Shown here: positions 49,999-59,851 of the stretch, in pieces
Layout of the letters: each line of letters starts with the position of its first letter
Position numbering within the stretch: position 1 is the stretch's first letter
Assembly (NCBI RefSeq): GCF_001005825.1
Contig: NZ_LBHV01000010.1
Location: 124,001-188,000, forward strand
Source: Rhizobium sp. LC145
Lineage (GTDB): Bacteria > Pseudomonadota > Alphaproteobacteria > Rhizobiales > Rhizobiaceae
Length of the DNA: 64,000 bases
Reading direction: 5' to 3'
Made by a program: the position numbers and the translations under genes
Notes under the pieces: model-generated
The model's input: only the letters and a program-made list of their open reading frames with translations
The model's database searches: none
What the model was told of the DNA's origin: nothing

Positions 49999-52453
49999 AA
50001 CTTTCCGAGAGGATGTCCTCCAGGATCTCAATGAAGAAATAGGCGCTTTCCGGTGCCAGGCAGAGCGGTGGGCGCAGCGGAAGCCGACCGGTACCTTCGT
50101 TGGTCACCAGCACTCCGTTCCGGCGCAATCTTGCGCCAAGGGCCTCGGCGTCACCGTCATAATCGATTGCAAGATCAAGCCCATTGCCGTGAACGGCCAC
50201 GACCGTTGGAAAGCGTTCGGAGAAACGTTCAAGAAAAGTCTTGAGATAGGCACCGGTCTCGCGGGCATTTTCCCGAAGCGCTTCCTTTTCCAGGAGTTCC
50301 AGTGCGGCATTCGCCATAGCAAAACTCGCTGCACCGATCGAGCGCGGTGTTCGCTCGTCAAGATGTCCGGCCGCGATTTCGCTTCTGGTGAACACACCGA
50401 CAAAGCCGGTTGCCGCAGGGCTCCCGGCGATCAGGATATCCGGCACGAGCCCCGTTTCCTCAAAGGCCCAGGCATAGTGGCCGAGCCGGCCATAGCCGGT
50501 GGCTGTCTCGTCGGCGACCGCAAGGTCGTCCCGGCCCGCCTTCAGCTCCACCACGAGTTGGGCCGCGGCCGCGGGGCTCTCGGTAAAGAAGGCTCTATCG
50601 AGTTCATCCGGAAGAAGGGCAGCCATCCGCCGGCGATATTCCTCCTCCGCATGGGAGGCTTTTTCCGGTGCAGCGTCGAGCAACAGCAATTGCCGTTCCG
50701 CTGCGGATGCTAGTTCCCTCCGGCTATGGCCGACAAGGCCGGCTGCGCCGCTGAAATCGAGCAGAAGCCGGCCGGCGCCATCATAAAGGTATTCACGCCA
50801 GCCGCGCACGAGCCGCGCCCGCTCCTCCGGTTGAGGTGCATCGATATCAATGCCGAGCAAGGCGGAAGGCGAGGGGCAGACGATGCTCCAGATGCCCGCC
50901 TGCTCCGCTGTCGAAAACAGCGGAGGTACGAGTTCCGGATCGCGGCAGAGACGCAGTCTCAACCCTCCGACGGAACCCTCCGCCCCGGCGACGGTGCCGA
51001 TCGCATCGCCGGGGGCAAGCTCGGTGTCTTCCGCATGCTCGCAGGCGAGACCCTCGGCATGGAGCGTCAGCCCGGCGCCCGAAAGCACCAGCCTTGGACC
51101 GGCGGCCTTCAGCCTGCCGGAAAAAGGCGCGGCCGCGACTGTTCCGGCAGGAACGCACACATCGATATGCAGCGCGAAGTTTTCCGGCCGGCCGTGGGTA
51201 TTCGTCTTCGTGCGAGACAGCCGGAATTCGCCGTAGCGGGTGCTGCCCATGCCGGTTTCCCACGCGACATGCGCAAGCAGTTTCCAGTCTATTTCCGGCT
51301 CGGCCCAGTTTCCTTCCCGGAAATGTGCGCTGGTCATGCCGAGATCGACCAGCCGTATGCGGTCGGGATCGATTTCCGGCAGCAGCCGCCCGATAACCGG
51401 CATGGTCTTGGCTATGCCGCAGGCATCGAGGATGGCCGCGCTCATCAGGGCGGGCGAGGCTTCCGCGACTTTCGCGAGAAGGCTCCGCCTTTCCTCTGCC
51501 TCTGCCGCCGCCTCGTAGCTTTCCGGATCGGCCGCGTGCCTGTGCTCGGCAGTCGCGGCCGTCAGGGCGATGCGGATTACCACCAGGGGCCACAGGGCCT
51601 CCAATTCGGCTTCCGTCAGCGGATAAAGCGCATGATAGGCACGCGCCGCCGGCAGGATGGCGAAGGGATCGCCGCCATTGCGCTGAAGCAGGAAAGCACA
51701 GCTCGTGGCAAGGCCCGCCACGAGCCAGCCGCGGGCAATGCCGGTGAAATCCGTCAAACCGTCTGGACGCCAATCTCCTTCCCTTATGTCTCCCACCACC
51801 GACAAGCCGGTGAGGTTCTGATGGGAGGGCTGGATGCGCAGTTTCGCTCCGAGCGGTTGAATGCGCCTAAGCGACGTGACCATGGCCTTGGCAATCATGT
51901 CACGCGCCGAATGGTCCTCGACGGTGGACAGAAGCTCGACCACCAACGGTCCGGCGCGCCGCAGATCGAGCTCCGGCACGCGGTCGAGCACGGGATGTTC
52001 GAAGCCTTCGAGGCTCTTGGTCAGCGCCGCCGAGAGCGTGCCGAAGGCGGCGATGGCCTCCTCGGAGAAGGGGCCTTCGGTGGGCGGCGGCGAACCGTCG
52101 AGAAAGGTGAGGAGGCGTACCCGATATTCCTTATCGGCAAGGGAAAGCCGAACCACATCTCCATTTTCCCGTGCGGCGACCGGCTCCGGCACTCGCGGTC
52201 CATCCGGACTGCGGGCGACATGCCGCATCAGCGCATGTTCCCCTTCGACATCCTGTTCAGGATCGTCGGCGGGCGCTGCCTTCAGGAGATAGCGCATATG
52301 GCCGTTGTCGATCAGGAAATAGGGATGCCGTCTTCCGGCGATCGAGTTTATCGTGCCGGAAAGCCCATAGTGGTCCCTGAGCACAGCCTCCACCTCTTCG
52401 GCCGATATGGCTCGGCCGTCAGTTTCGCCATCGACAGGAAAGGCATCGGACAT
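49997..52453 (-). CDS. Three-domain kinase-like/M23-like/aminotransferase-like protein with degenerate active sites
   Basis: 818 aa from the ATG at 52453 (CGGAGCGG upstream). Residues about 20-320 are an aminoglycoside-phosphotransferase-like fold, about 385-520 an M23/LytM-like beta domain, and about 545-818 a class-III aminotransferase-like domain. In the first, the HxD catalytic loop reads PSHQN, without Asp. In the second, the HxxxD and HxH zinc motifs are lost (ALHIDVCVPAG; LRLRLC). In the third, about 100 residues including the cofactor phosphate site are missing and the PLP Lys is replaced (LIAGSPAATG). Full-length relatives are near 1000 aa. It looks like a conserved pseudoenzyme or a slowly decaying gene. 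Confidence 0.75.
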   Translation of the reverse strand: MSDAFPVDGETDGRAISAEEVEAVLRDHYGLSGTINSIAGRRHPYFLIDNGHMRYLLKAAPADDPEQDVEGEHALMRHVARSPDGPRVPEPVAARENGDVVRLSLADKEYRVRLLTFLDGSPPPTEGPFSEEAIAAFGTLSAALTKSLEGFEHPVLDRVPELDLRRAGPLVVELLSTVEDHSARDMIAKAMVTSLRRIQPLGAKLRIQPSHQNLTGLSVVGDIREGDWRPDGLTDFTGIARGWLVAGLATSCAFLLQRNGGDPFAILPAARAYHALYPLTEAELEALWPLVVIRIALTAATAEHRHAADPESYEAAAEAEERRSLLAKVAEASPALMSAAILDACGIAKTMPVIGRLLPEIDPDRIRLVDLGMTSAHFREGNWAEPEIDWKLLAHVAWETGMGSTRYGEFRLSRTKTNTHGRPENFALHIDVCVPAGTVAAAPFSGRLKAAGPRLVLSGAGLTLHAEGLACEHAEDTELAPGDAIGTVAGAEGSVGGLRLRLCRDPELVPPLFSTAEQAGIWSIVCPSPSALLGIDIDAPQPEERARLVRGWREYLYDGAGRLLLDFSGAAGLVGHSRRELASAAERQLLLLDAAPEKASHAEEEYRRRMAALLPDELDRAFFTESPAAAAQLVVELKAGRDDLAVADETATGYGRLGHYAWAFEETGLVPDILIAGSPAATGFVGVFTRSEIAAGHLDERTPRSIGAASFAMANAALELLEKEALRENARETGAYLKTFLERFSERFPTVVAVHGNGLDLAIDYDGDAEALGARLRRNGVLVTNEGTGRLPLRPPLCLAPESAYFFIEILEDILSES

Positions 52454-52519
52454 GCACCGCTCCGGAAACAAATGTTCCCGGAGAGGATAGCGCGCCGCAA
52501 CCGCGCGTCCATAGGTCTA

Positions 52520-53410
52520 TCAGCCCATGCGTTCGGAGGCGTAGCTTCCAGGGCTCGGCGGGAAGACGACGGTGCGGTTGCCGTTGATGAAGGTGCGATG
52601 GTGTATATGCGCATGGATGGCGCGGGCGAGTACCTGCGCCTCCACGTCGCGGCCGAGCGAAACATAGTCATCGGGCGACTGCGTATGGGTGATGCGCACC
52701 GTGTCCTGCTCGATGATCGGGCCTTCGTCCAGATCGGCCGTGACGTAGTGCGCCGTGGCGCCGATCAGCTTGACGCCTCGCTGATAGGCCTGCTTGTAAG
52801 GGTTCGCGCCCTTGAAGCTCGGCAGGAAGGAATGGTGGATATTGATGATCCGGCCCGACATTTTCGCGCAGAGCTGGTCGGAAAGCACCTGCATGTAGCG
52901 GGCGAGCACGATGAGTTCCGTGCCCGTCTGTTCGACCAGATCCAGGAGCTGGGCTTCGGCCTGCGGTTTGTTTTCCTTCGTCACCTTGACATGGTGGAAG
53001 GGAATGTCGTGGTTGACGACGACCTTCTGATAATCGAAATGGTTGGAGACGACGCCGACGATCTCGATCGGCAGGGCGCCGATCTTCCAGCGGTAGAGCA
53101 GATCGTTGAGGCAGTGGCCGAAGCGCGAGACCATCAGCAGCACCTTCATGCGCTCGGCCGCGTCGTGGATGTCCCATTCCATGCCGAATTTCTTCGCGAC
53201 GGGCTCAAAGCCCTCGATCAGGGCGGGGCGGCTGACGCCCTCCTCGGAAATGAAGGAGACGCGCATGAAGAATTTGCCGGTGTCCAGATCGTCGAACTGC
53301 GAACTATCGATGATGTTGCAACCCTTCTCCGTAAGGTATCCGGAGATCGCGGCCACAATGCCCCTGGTGGACTTGCAGGTTACGGTCAGAACGTAATTCA
53401 TCTTCGTCAT
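52520..53410 (-). CDS. purU: Formyltetrahydrofolate deformylase
   Basis: Hydrolyses 10-formyl-THF to formate and THF, balancing one-carbon pools. About 296 aa. An N-terminal ACT domain (YVLTVTCKSTRGIVAAISGYLTEKGCNI in outline) is followed by the formyltransferase fold with catalytic Asn-His-Asp in RIINIHHSFLPSFKGANPY and ATAHYVTADLDEGPII. Several close ATGs (53413, 53410, 53401) could serve as start; I chose 53410 for its spacing to GAGGGAA. Alone between the three-domain gene and the hydrolase. Confidence 0.95.
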   Translation of the reverse strand: MTKMNYVLTVTCKSTRGIVAAISGYLTEKGCNIIDSSQFDDLDTGKFFMRVSFISEEGVSRPALIEGFEPVAKKFGMEWDIHDAAERMKVLLMVSRFGHCLNDLLYRWKIGALPIEIVGVVSNHFDYQKVVVNHDIPFHHVKVTKENKPQAEAQLLDLVEQTGTELIVLARYMQVLSDQLCAKMSGRIINIHHSFLPSFKGANPYKQAYQRGVKLIGATAHYVTADLDEGPIIEQDTVRITHTQSPDDYVSLGRDVEAQVLARAIHAHIHHRTFINGNRTVVFPPSPGSYASERMG

Positions 53411-53705
53411 CATTTCCCTCGCCACTTTTCCGGCCGCATGATGTATACATGAACGAGGCGCCAGGGAATATCCGGCGCCTCAATCTCTCCTCGTCGGTCT
53501 GAGCTTAGGGAAGGGCGCCGAAAATTCCGTTCCCGTTGCGCCCTTCACGTGCGCATCCCCGTCGCGCCTGCCCTTACGCCGGACGTGGCAGCAGCGATTC
53601 CGGCACACTCTAGGTGGAAACCGCAAATTATTGCGGGCGCCTTAAGGCTTTGGCAGCGAGATTGGCGTATTCGTCGGCGATCTCTTCTGATCTTTCGGCG
53701 ACATC

Positions 53706-55523
53706 ATGGCGGACGTCCGGAACACTTCCATTCCCTCGGCTATCTTTCGGCCAGCTGCCGAGCCGGTCACGTTCGACGGGACGGTCGGCCTTTTCTCCAG
53801 CCTCCGCCCCGGCGCCGATCCCTCCTCTTTTGCCGTGCTCTTTGCCAGTCCATGGGGCCTGGAGGAGATGTGTACCCGCAAGTTCTGGCGCATCATTTCC
53901 GAAAAGCTCGCCGATCGCGGTATCGCCAGCCTGCGCTTCGACTATCCCGGCACCGGGGACGCGCTGGATGTCGAAAGCGGGCTTTCGGTCTGGTCGGATA
54001 GTCTCATCGCCGCGGGCGATCAGTTGAAAGCGCTTTCCGGCTGCGAGAATGTCGTCGTCATCTCCCAAGGGCTTGGCGCCGTCATCACTACCAGGGCTGC
54101 GGCGGACCTGCCCGGATTGGCAGCGATTGCCTTTCTGGCGCCCGTCGTCTCAGGGCGGCAACACCTGCGCGAGCTTGCCGTCTGGTCCAGGGTCGTCGAT
54201 GAAAATCTCGGACTTTCGCAAGAGCAGCGCGTCAGTGATCGGGTGTCCATCGCTTCGTTCACCATGCCTCCCGAGGTGGCGGAAGAGGTGCGCAAGCTCA
54301 GCCTGGCGACACTCGAGAAGCCCCCTGCACCGCGTGCTCTCGTGGTGGGCAGGGCTGATCGGCCTGCCGATAGGGAATTCGCCGCCCGGCTGCAATCGCT
54401 CGGCATCGAGGTGACGGAACAGGCGTTCGAGGGATATGACCAACTCGTCTCCAATCCGGCGATCTCCAGGCTGCCGCTGCGGGCCGCGGATCGCCTTGTC
54501 GATTGGGTCGCATCGCTGCCGTCGACAACGGGGCAAAGTCCAGTCAGCCCGCCGATGGCCTCGGCCAAGCCGCTCACCGGAGACGGGTTTCGCGAGCTTC
54601 CTGTCCGCCTTGGAAAGGGCGATCGGCTTTTCGGGGTGGTCTGCGAACCGTTGCAACCCCGCATGGGAGCGACGGTGCTCTTTCTCACCTCCGCCTATGA
54701 CCGGCATGCCGGTTGGGGCCGAACGACGGTGATGATGGCCCGCGCCCTTGCGCGCTCCGGCATTGCCTCTCTGCGCTTCGATACGGCCAATGCCGGCGAC
54801 AGCCCGCCCGTGCAGGGTCTGCCGGAACAGGTTCTCTATGATTCCTGCCAGAATGCAGATGTCTCGGAGGCCGTAGACTATCTGGAAAGCCGCGGTCTCG
54901 GCCCGGTGGTCGCGGTCGGCCGCTGCAGCGGCGCCTATCTCGGCCTTCAGGCGGCGCTCGCGGATGCCCGCATCGCGGGCGTGGTGTCCGTCAATCCCGC
55001 AGTCCTCCGCTGGCGGCCCGGCCGCTCCGTGGAAGAGGCGATCGTCAAGGGCACACGGCGGCTGGAGGACTATGGGCAGCGGGTTCTGCGGACGGAGACT
55101 TTCCGTCGCTTGGCTCGCGGCGAGATCGATGTGAGGCGCGCCGGCGTGAATATCCTCAAAGGCGTCAGCGGCAGGATAGCAAACAGGCTGCTTCATGCAT
55201 TCCGCGGCATTCTGCCGGAAGGGCAGGCTATCTATGCCATGTTCCGGACGTTGCGGCAGCGGGGTGTGCCGGTCGCACTGATCTACAGCGAAAACGATCT
55301 CGGCCTGGAGCAGCATGATTTCTATTTCGGCCATGACGGAAGCGGCTTTGCGCGGTTCCCGGACGTCACCTCCACCATCATTCCGAATGCGGATCATAAT
55401 CTGACGCCGGAGCACGCGCGGGCAGCCTATCTCAAGGCTGTCGAGGAGATGGCATTGCGTGTCACACGCAGCCGTCACCCGGAGGATGAAACATCAGAAC
55501 GGGACGGCCCTCTCGCCGCCTAG
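53706..55523 (+). CDS. Tandem alpha/beta-hydrolase protein
   Basis: 605 aa with two alpha/beta-hydrolase domains (residues about 25-265 and 295-585). Both contain the serine-aminopeptidase-like GIASLRFD segment (FDYPGTGD; FDTANAGDS). The nucleophile elbow of the first reads VVISQGLGA and of the second VAVGRCSGAYLGL, where a Cys sits in the GxCxG position. A likely acid-His end is SENDLGLEQHD and PNADHNLTPEHAR. It faces the carrier-protein operon, overlapping the GH2 gene by 30 bp at the 3' ends. Perhaps an editing or releasing hydrolase; this is inference. Confidence 0.75.
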   Translation: MADVRNTSIPSAIFRPAAEPVTFDGTVGLFSSLRPGADPSSFAVLFASPWGLEEMCTRKFWRIISEKLADRGIASLRFDYPGTGDALDVESGLSVWSDSLIAAGDQLKALSGCENVVVISQGLGAVITTRAAADLPGLAAIAFLAPVVSGRQHLRELAVWSRVVDENLGLSQEQRVSDRVSIASFTMPPEVAEEVRKLSLATLEKPPAPRALVVGRADRPADREFAARLQSLGIEVTEQAFEGYDQLVSNPAISRLPLRAADRLVDWVASLPSTTGQSPVSPPMASAKPLTGDGFRELPVRLGKGDRLFGVVCEPLQPRMGATVLFLTSAYDRHAGWGRTTVMMARALARSGIASLRFDTANAGDSPPVQGLPEQVLYDSCQNADVSEAVDYLESRGLGPVVAVGRCSGAYLGLQAALADARIAGVVSVNPAVLRWRPGRSVEEAIVKGTRRLEDYGQRVLRTETFRRLARGEIDVRRAGVNILKGVSGRIANRLLHAFRGILPEGQAIYAMFRTLRQRGVPVALIYSENDLGLEQHDFYFGHDGSGFARFPDVTSTIIPNADHNLTPEHARAAYLKAVEEMALRVTRSRHPEDETSERDGPLAA

Positions 55524-57923
55524 CGCCCGAACGGTGCCGGATGGCCGGCCCGGTGCGGTTCCCTCGAGGGCAGTCAGTCTCACCCGCCTTGTCTCGCCCG
55601 GCGCGAGGTGAAGCCAGTTGTCTCCGGCGCGGAAGCCCGGCGCTTCGATCGCGAGCGATTGCGCCAGGCAATCCGTCGAAAGTTCCAGCCGGTAGCCCTC
55701 TTCATCCTCCGTCAGCGCGGTTTCAATGACGGCATCGTGGAAGGCTTCTGCCCTGCCGAGCGGAAAGTGGAAGGCCTCGGCGATCATCTCGCCGGTTTCC
55801 GCATGTTTCAGCCGCGCGACCGTCACGTCATGAGAAGGCGGGCCGAAACGATAGGCATAGGTAGTGTCGAAGAAGGCGCCGAAGAGATCGGTGGCGGCGA
55901 ATGTGCGGCTGTTTCGTGGATCAACAGCCAATTCGCGCCGGGCGGAAACCACAGGCATCTTTCCTTCGCGCAAACACGAGATTTCCAGAATGGCTGGCAG
56001 GGAAAATGCGGTTTCGTTGATGAGATGCAGGTTCAGGCCGTTCGTGCCTTCGTCCGCGAAGATGAGCTGAATCGGCCGGAAGGCACGTTTGAGGGCGTAC
56101 CAGGCGGGCTTCGGCCGGCCGCTCGCATCGACCACGCCCCAGCCCGGTCCAGGCATCACGTCCTGAAGCGTGAATGTCAGCGCGCCATTGCATGTTGAGC
56201 CCGGCCGCCGCCATTCGGCAAAGGCTGTTTCCATCACTTCGCCGGTCACGATGCGGGAAAGGGCGAGATAGCGGTCGAAATCGCTCTCCCGAAGCTTTTG
56301 CGGGTCCACGCCGTATAGAAGGCCGAGATAATGGTCCCGCACATCCTCGAAATCCCAATCCGCGCCCGAATCACGCGGAATTCCTTCCTTCCCACCTGCG
56401 AGCGTTTCCTGGGCGGAGAGATTGGAGAAGGCGAGGCATTCTGCCGCGAAACGGATGTTTGCGCGGCGGGCATCCTCCAGCGGACGCCTATAAGCGCCGA
56501 CGCCGTAATAATGGGCGATTCCCGCATTCGGATAGAAGGGCAGAGCGCCGCCGCAGGGGGAATTCGGCACATAGGGGACATCCGGCCGCTTCTCCGCCGC
56601 GATGCCGGCAAGCGTTTCCTCGAAAAGCGGCCCTTTCCAGATGCGTTCCGGCAGGCCGAGCATCGCTGCCTGCTGATGGATTTCGCTGCCGCCGCAGAGC
56701 ACGGCAAGCGATGGAGACGCTTGCGTGGCGGCAAGAAACTGCCCGGCTTCGGTTTTCACGTGAATCACGAAATCCGGATCGCCCGCCGGATAATCGAAAT
56801 TGGCGAACATGAAGTCCTGCCAGACCATCAATCCAAGTTCATCGCAGAGCGCGAAGAAATCCGGCGTTTCATAGGCCGCTATTCCGGGAATGCGGATCAT
56901 GTTCATGCCGGCTTCCTTTGCCAGCCGCAGCCAGGGCTCGTAGCTCTTGCGGTCACCGGGAAGACGGACGATATCGGCGGCCGTCCAGACCGAGCCGCGG
57001 CAGAATATCTTCTCGCCATTGAGGATCAGGCCGAAGCTCTGGTCGTCTTTGCCGCGATCGACCTCGATACGGCGAAAGCCGGTGCGGCAGAGAAGGCGAT
57101 CGGCGCCGTCGATCCGGAGCGTCACGTCATGGAGGTTCGGTTCGCCATGGGTATGCGGCCACCAAGGTTTGATATCGGGAATGTGCAGCTCGGCGGAATA
57201 TCTTCCCTCGGTTGCCGTAAAACGCGTTTCGCGGCCGTCGCAAGCCAGACGGAAGTCCCTGACTGAGCCTTCATGGACAAAGCTGACCTCGAGTATGCCT
57301 GTTCCGTTTTCTGCAAGCTTTGCGGAAATGGTGGGTGAAGAGGTAAAAGCCTGCTTCCGGATCAGCTTGACTGGCCGCCATGGACCAACGGCATGTATTT
57401 CCGGGCACCAGCCGGGCATGAAGCCGAGTGCCGTGGTGCGGATGAGCCGCAGCCCTTGCGCATTCATGAGCCGTGGGCGCCAGCGGGCGCGAGGACCGGT
57501 GCGTTCGAGGTGCGGGCCGAGTGCTCGAAAGCAAACGGCCAGTTCTTCTCCGCCCGCCAGCACAACCGGGACGTCATGCGCCTCGAACATGCTTTCCGAG
57601 GAGAGGATTAGTTTTCCGTCGAGAAAGGCCTCCGCCACCGTGGCCAGTCCCTCGAAACGCAGGATGGCCGGTCCCACCGCCCCATGCGGCAACCGGAGGC
57701 GATACCAGGCGTCCTTCCCCGTCAGCGGCTCCGGTCGGTTACGATCAAACCGGCCGATCGCGTCCAATGCGGCGGCAACTGTGCCCGGTACGATGGCCGG
57801 AATGGCATCGAGCGTTGCGGGAAGCTCGGCCGGCCCGGAAAATGCGCCGGGCGCGGTCAGCACGAGCGACCAGCCCTCGTGGAGAAGGCTGGTTTCGGCA
57901 TCGGTCGGTGAAAATCCGCTCAC
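55494..57923 (-). CDS. Glycoside hydrolase family 2-type protein (beta-mannosidase-like)
   Basis: An 809-aa protein with no signal peptide seen, so probably cytoplasmic. It has the sugar-binding jelly roll (residues about 10-165), an Ig-like part, and a TIM barrel from about residue 295 (GRGKDDQSFGLILNGEKIFCRGSVW-like region). The acid/base Glu is in LCGGSEIHQQ instead of the usual GNNE, and a nucleophile-type Glu is in FAAECLAFSN. The GTG start overlaps the DUF1839 stop (GTGA), so it is the last gene of the carrier-protein operon. Substrate unknown. Confidence 0.78.
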   Translation of the reverse strand: MSGFSPTDAETSLLHEGWSLVLTAPGAFSGPAELPATLDAIPAIVPGTVAAALDAIGRFDRNRPEPLTGKDAWYRLRLPHGAVGPAILRFEGLATVAEAFLDGKLILSSESMFEAHDVPVVLAGGEELAVCFRALGPHLERTGPRARWRPRLMNAQGLRLIRTTALGFMPGWCPEIHAVGPWRPVKLIRKQAFTSSPTISAKLAENGTGILEVSFVHEGSVRDFRLACDGRETRFTATEGRYSAELHIPDIKPWWPHTHGEPNLHDVTLRIDGADRLLCRTGFRRIEVDRGKDDQSFGLILNGEKIFCRGSVWTAADIVRLPGDRKSYEPWLRLAKEAGMNMIRIPGIAAYETPDFFALCDELGLMVWQDFMFANFDYPAGDPDFVIHVKTEAGQFLAATQASPSLAVLCGGSEIHQQAAMLGLPERIWKGPLFEETLAGIAAEKRPDVPYVPNSPCGGALPFYPNAGIAHYYGVGAYRRPLEDARRANIRFAAECLAFSNLSAQETLAGGKEGIPRDSGADWDFEDVRDHYLGLLYGVDPQKLRESDFDRYLALSRIVTGEVMETAFAEWRRPGSTCNGALTFTLQDVMPGPGWGVVDASGRPKPAWYALKRAFRPIQLIFADEGTNGLNLHLINETAFSLPAILEISCLREGKMPVVSARRELAVDPRNSRTFAATDLFGAFFDTTYAYRFGPPSHDVTVARLKHAETGEMIAEAFHFPLGRAEAFHDAVIETALTEDEEGYRLELSTDCLAQSLAIEAPGFRAGDNWLHLAPGETRRVRLTALEGTAPGRPSGTVRALGGERAVPF

Positions 57924-58903
57924 GCCGCCTCGCGGGTGCCGTCTAGCGCCACGCTCAATTTCGTCATCAGGTTATCCCAGGCTTCGGCTGCCGGATCGAG
58001 CGCGGTGGCGAGCGGTTCGAATTTCCGGCGCGTGACCGCGCGGGCGAGCTGGAACTGCGTGGATTTGGCAATCTCGGCGATCCGCAGGGCCCGCTCCTCG
58101 GCGGTCGCGAAGGCTTTTGGGTTCAGCCAGGTGAGGTGGCTTGCCAGAAGCTCGAAATTGGCGCCGAACTGGCGCAACGTGTTGAAGGCGTATTTGTGGA
58201 AGAAGCCGAAATCGCGTTCCGCCACGCGCTCCACCTGGTCCGGAAAAACCTCGGCAAAGGCGCGGATCGGGTTTTCCGCCGGGCGGCGTGCGAAATGGTG
58301 GCGCAGAAGCCGCCAGGCCGTCTCGCGGATCGTCGCCTCTTCGGGATAGATTGCCGGGAATTTCGCAAACTCCGTATAGGGCAGGAAGGGCAGCGTGTCC
58401 GGGCCGGCATTCATCTGGAAGAGACCGTTGAAATCTTCGCCGGAAAGCTGGAAGAAGCCGGCATTATGGAAATAGTCGAGCTCGCGCCTTTCGAGATCGA
58501 GCCGGTTGATCGCCACGGTGGTCTTGCCGTGCTCCTGGCGGTAAGTAAGGCCGCGCGTGTCGGGCAGGTGGAAGCTGTCGAGTTCCATGAGGCAGAGCCG
58601 GCCGCGGCCAATCTGTTCCAGGACATGGCCTTCCGGCCGGTCGAAGATCGCAAGTTCGGTTACGCGGATGCCGAACAGCGTTTCGAGATCCTCCAAGGGC
58701 ACCTTGAAGAAGGTGGCCTGATCGCCTTCGAAATCCTGTGTCACGGTGAAGCCGAGCATGGCTTCCGGCGGCAGTTTCTGGGCCGAAAGCACTTCGATCC
58801 ACAGATCGACATAGCAATTGGTTTCCGGCCATATGCGCTCGGAGGAATGCAGCCCGTGCGGCCGATAGTTTGCCGGATCGAGCCCCGGGAAGACCGTGGT
58901 CAT
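57920..58903 (-). CDS. DUF1839 family protein
   Basis: A 327-aa protein starting MTTVFPGLDPANYRPHGLHS. It contains RIWPETNCYVDLWIEVL, DFEGDQATFFKVPLEDLETLFGI and MELDSFHLPDTRG, conserved blocks of DUF1839. The Cys in ETNCYVD and the acidic DFEGDQ suggest a peptidase- or transferase-like site (a C39/transglutaminase-type fold is conceivable). Members are repeatedly found beside amino acid:[carrier protein] ligases, as far as I recall. It is 4 bp after the ligase gene and coupled to the GH2 gene. Perhaps it transfers the aminoacyl group. Confidence 0.8.
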   Translation of the reverse strand: MTTVFPGLDPANYRPHGLHSSERIWPETNCYVDLWIEVLSAQKLPPEAMLGFTVTQDFEGDQATFFKVPLEDLETLFGIRVTELAIFDRPEGHVLEQIGRGRLCLMELDSFHLPDTRGLTYRQEHGKTTVAINRLDLERRELDYFHNAGFFQLSGEDFNGLFQMNAGPDTLPFLPYTEFAKFPAIYPEEATIRETAWRLLRHHFARRPAENPIRAFAEVFPDQVERVAERDFGFFHKYAFNTLRQFGANFELLASHLTWLNPKAFATAEERALRIAEIAKSTQFQLARAVTRRKFEPLATALDPAAEAWDNLMTKLSVALDGTREAA

Positions 58904-58907
58904 CGCC

Positions 58908-59816
58908 TTAGCCCCACAGCGCGGCGCGGACGTCTTCCGGCCATTCCTTCGTCTTGAGGCCATGAGTGTGAAAGAGCGCAAGCGCGATGCGCTCCAGCCC
59001 GAAGCCGACACAGGCGGTATGGGCGGTCGAGCCGTCTTCCAGATAGAGGCCCCATTTCGTGCCGAAGGCATCCTGATGATAGTTGAAGCTCATGCAGGCG
59101 GTGGGCTTGGCGGAGGAGGTGATCGGGATCAATAGCTCGAATTTCAGGTTCTGGTCGCGCTGGTTGTTGGCGAGCATCTTGCCGGCGCGGCCGAAGAAGG
59201 GATCGTTGGCGATATCGATCGTCACCTCGAGCCCTATCGATTTCATCATCTCGACGCCGCGGTCCATCCAGCGCTGGCGGAAATCGGTCACCTGGCTCTC
59301 GGTGCCCATGCAGACATATTCCCGCATGCGGAAAAGCTGCTGGCGGGCCGGGTCCTTCGAAGGCTCGTGGCGGAAGCAATAGCTCTGCAGATCGAAGAGC
59401 CCGCCGGCGGCAGGCAGTCTGCCGCGCCTCGCCACCGTCGGATAGAGAGGATAGCAGGCAGCCGGCGTCAGCACGATATCGGTCGCCTCCTGCCCCTCGG
59501 TCCAGTCCTCGCCCACTTCCATGCACTTCAACAGGCCCATGTGGTCGAGTTCGTTGCCGCAGAACGAATGCACAGTGCCGGCGAGCTGCGGAAAGCTCTT
59601 CATATAGCCGCTGGTCTCGAAATAGGCGCGGTTCATGCCCGGCGGAAAGCGCATCGCTTCGGCTCCATCGCCACCGCCGATCCTGTCGATCAGACGTTCG
59701 AAGGCGGCGATCACCTCTTCGAATTCGCCGCTGCGGCCATAGAGACCATCCACACCGGTGTCGATCAGCAGCCCGGCTTCGAAGAGACGGTCGAGAAAGG
59801 AAACTTGCATATCCAT
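58908..59816 (-). CDS. Amino acid:[carrier protein] ligase (class II aaRS homologue)
   Basis: A 302-aa relative of atypical seryl-tRNA synthetases that lacks the tRNA-binding domain. Family members activate glycine or alanine with ATP and load it on the phosphopantetheine of a partner carrier protein instead of tRNA. Class II motif 2 is FRHEPSKDPARQQLFRMREY and motif 3 CVGFGLERIALALF. The zinc ligands fit Cys121, Glu166 and Cys269, with the same 45- and 103-residue spacing I recall for the Bradyrhizobium enzyme. It is third in a five-gene operon with the carrier protein first. Confidence 0.92.
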   Translation of the reverse strand: MDMQVSFLDRLFEAGLLIDTGVDGLYGRSGEFEEVIAAFERLIDRIGGGDGAEAMRFPPGMNRAYFETSGYMKSFPQLAGTVHSFCGNELDHMGLLKCMEVGEDWTEGQEATDIVLTPAACYPLYPTVARRGRLPAAGGLFDLQSYCFRHEPSKDPARQQLFRMREYVCMGTESQVTDFRQRWMDRGVEMMKSIGLEVTIDIANDPFFGRAGKMLANNQRDQNLKFELLIPITSSAKPTACMSFNYHQDAFGTKWGLYLEDGSTAHTACVGFGLERIALALFHTHGLKTKEWPEDVRAALWG

Positions 59817-59851
59817 GGTTTCATCTCGTTATTGGGTGCGCAGGATGGGCG

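Noticed and set aside
53549..54027. Frames overlapping the start of the alpha/beta hydrolase
   Set aside because: They are Arg/Ser-rich shadows. The hydrolase frame has clear domain motifs from its first codons.
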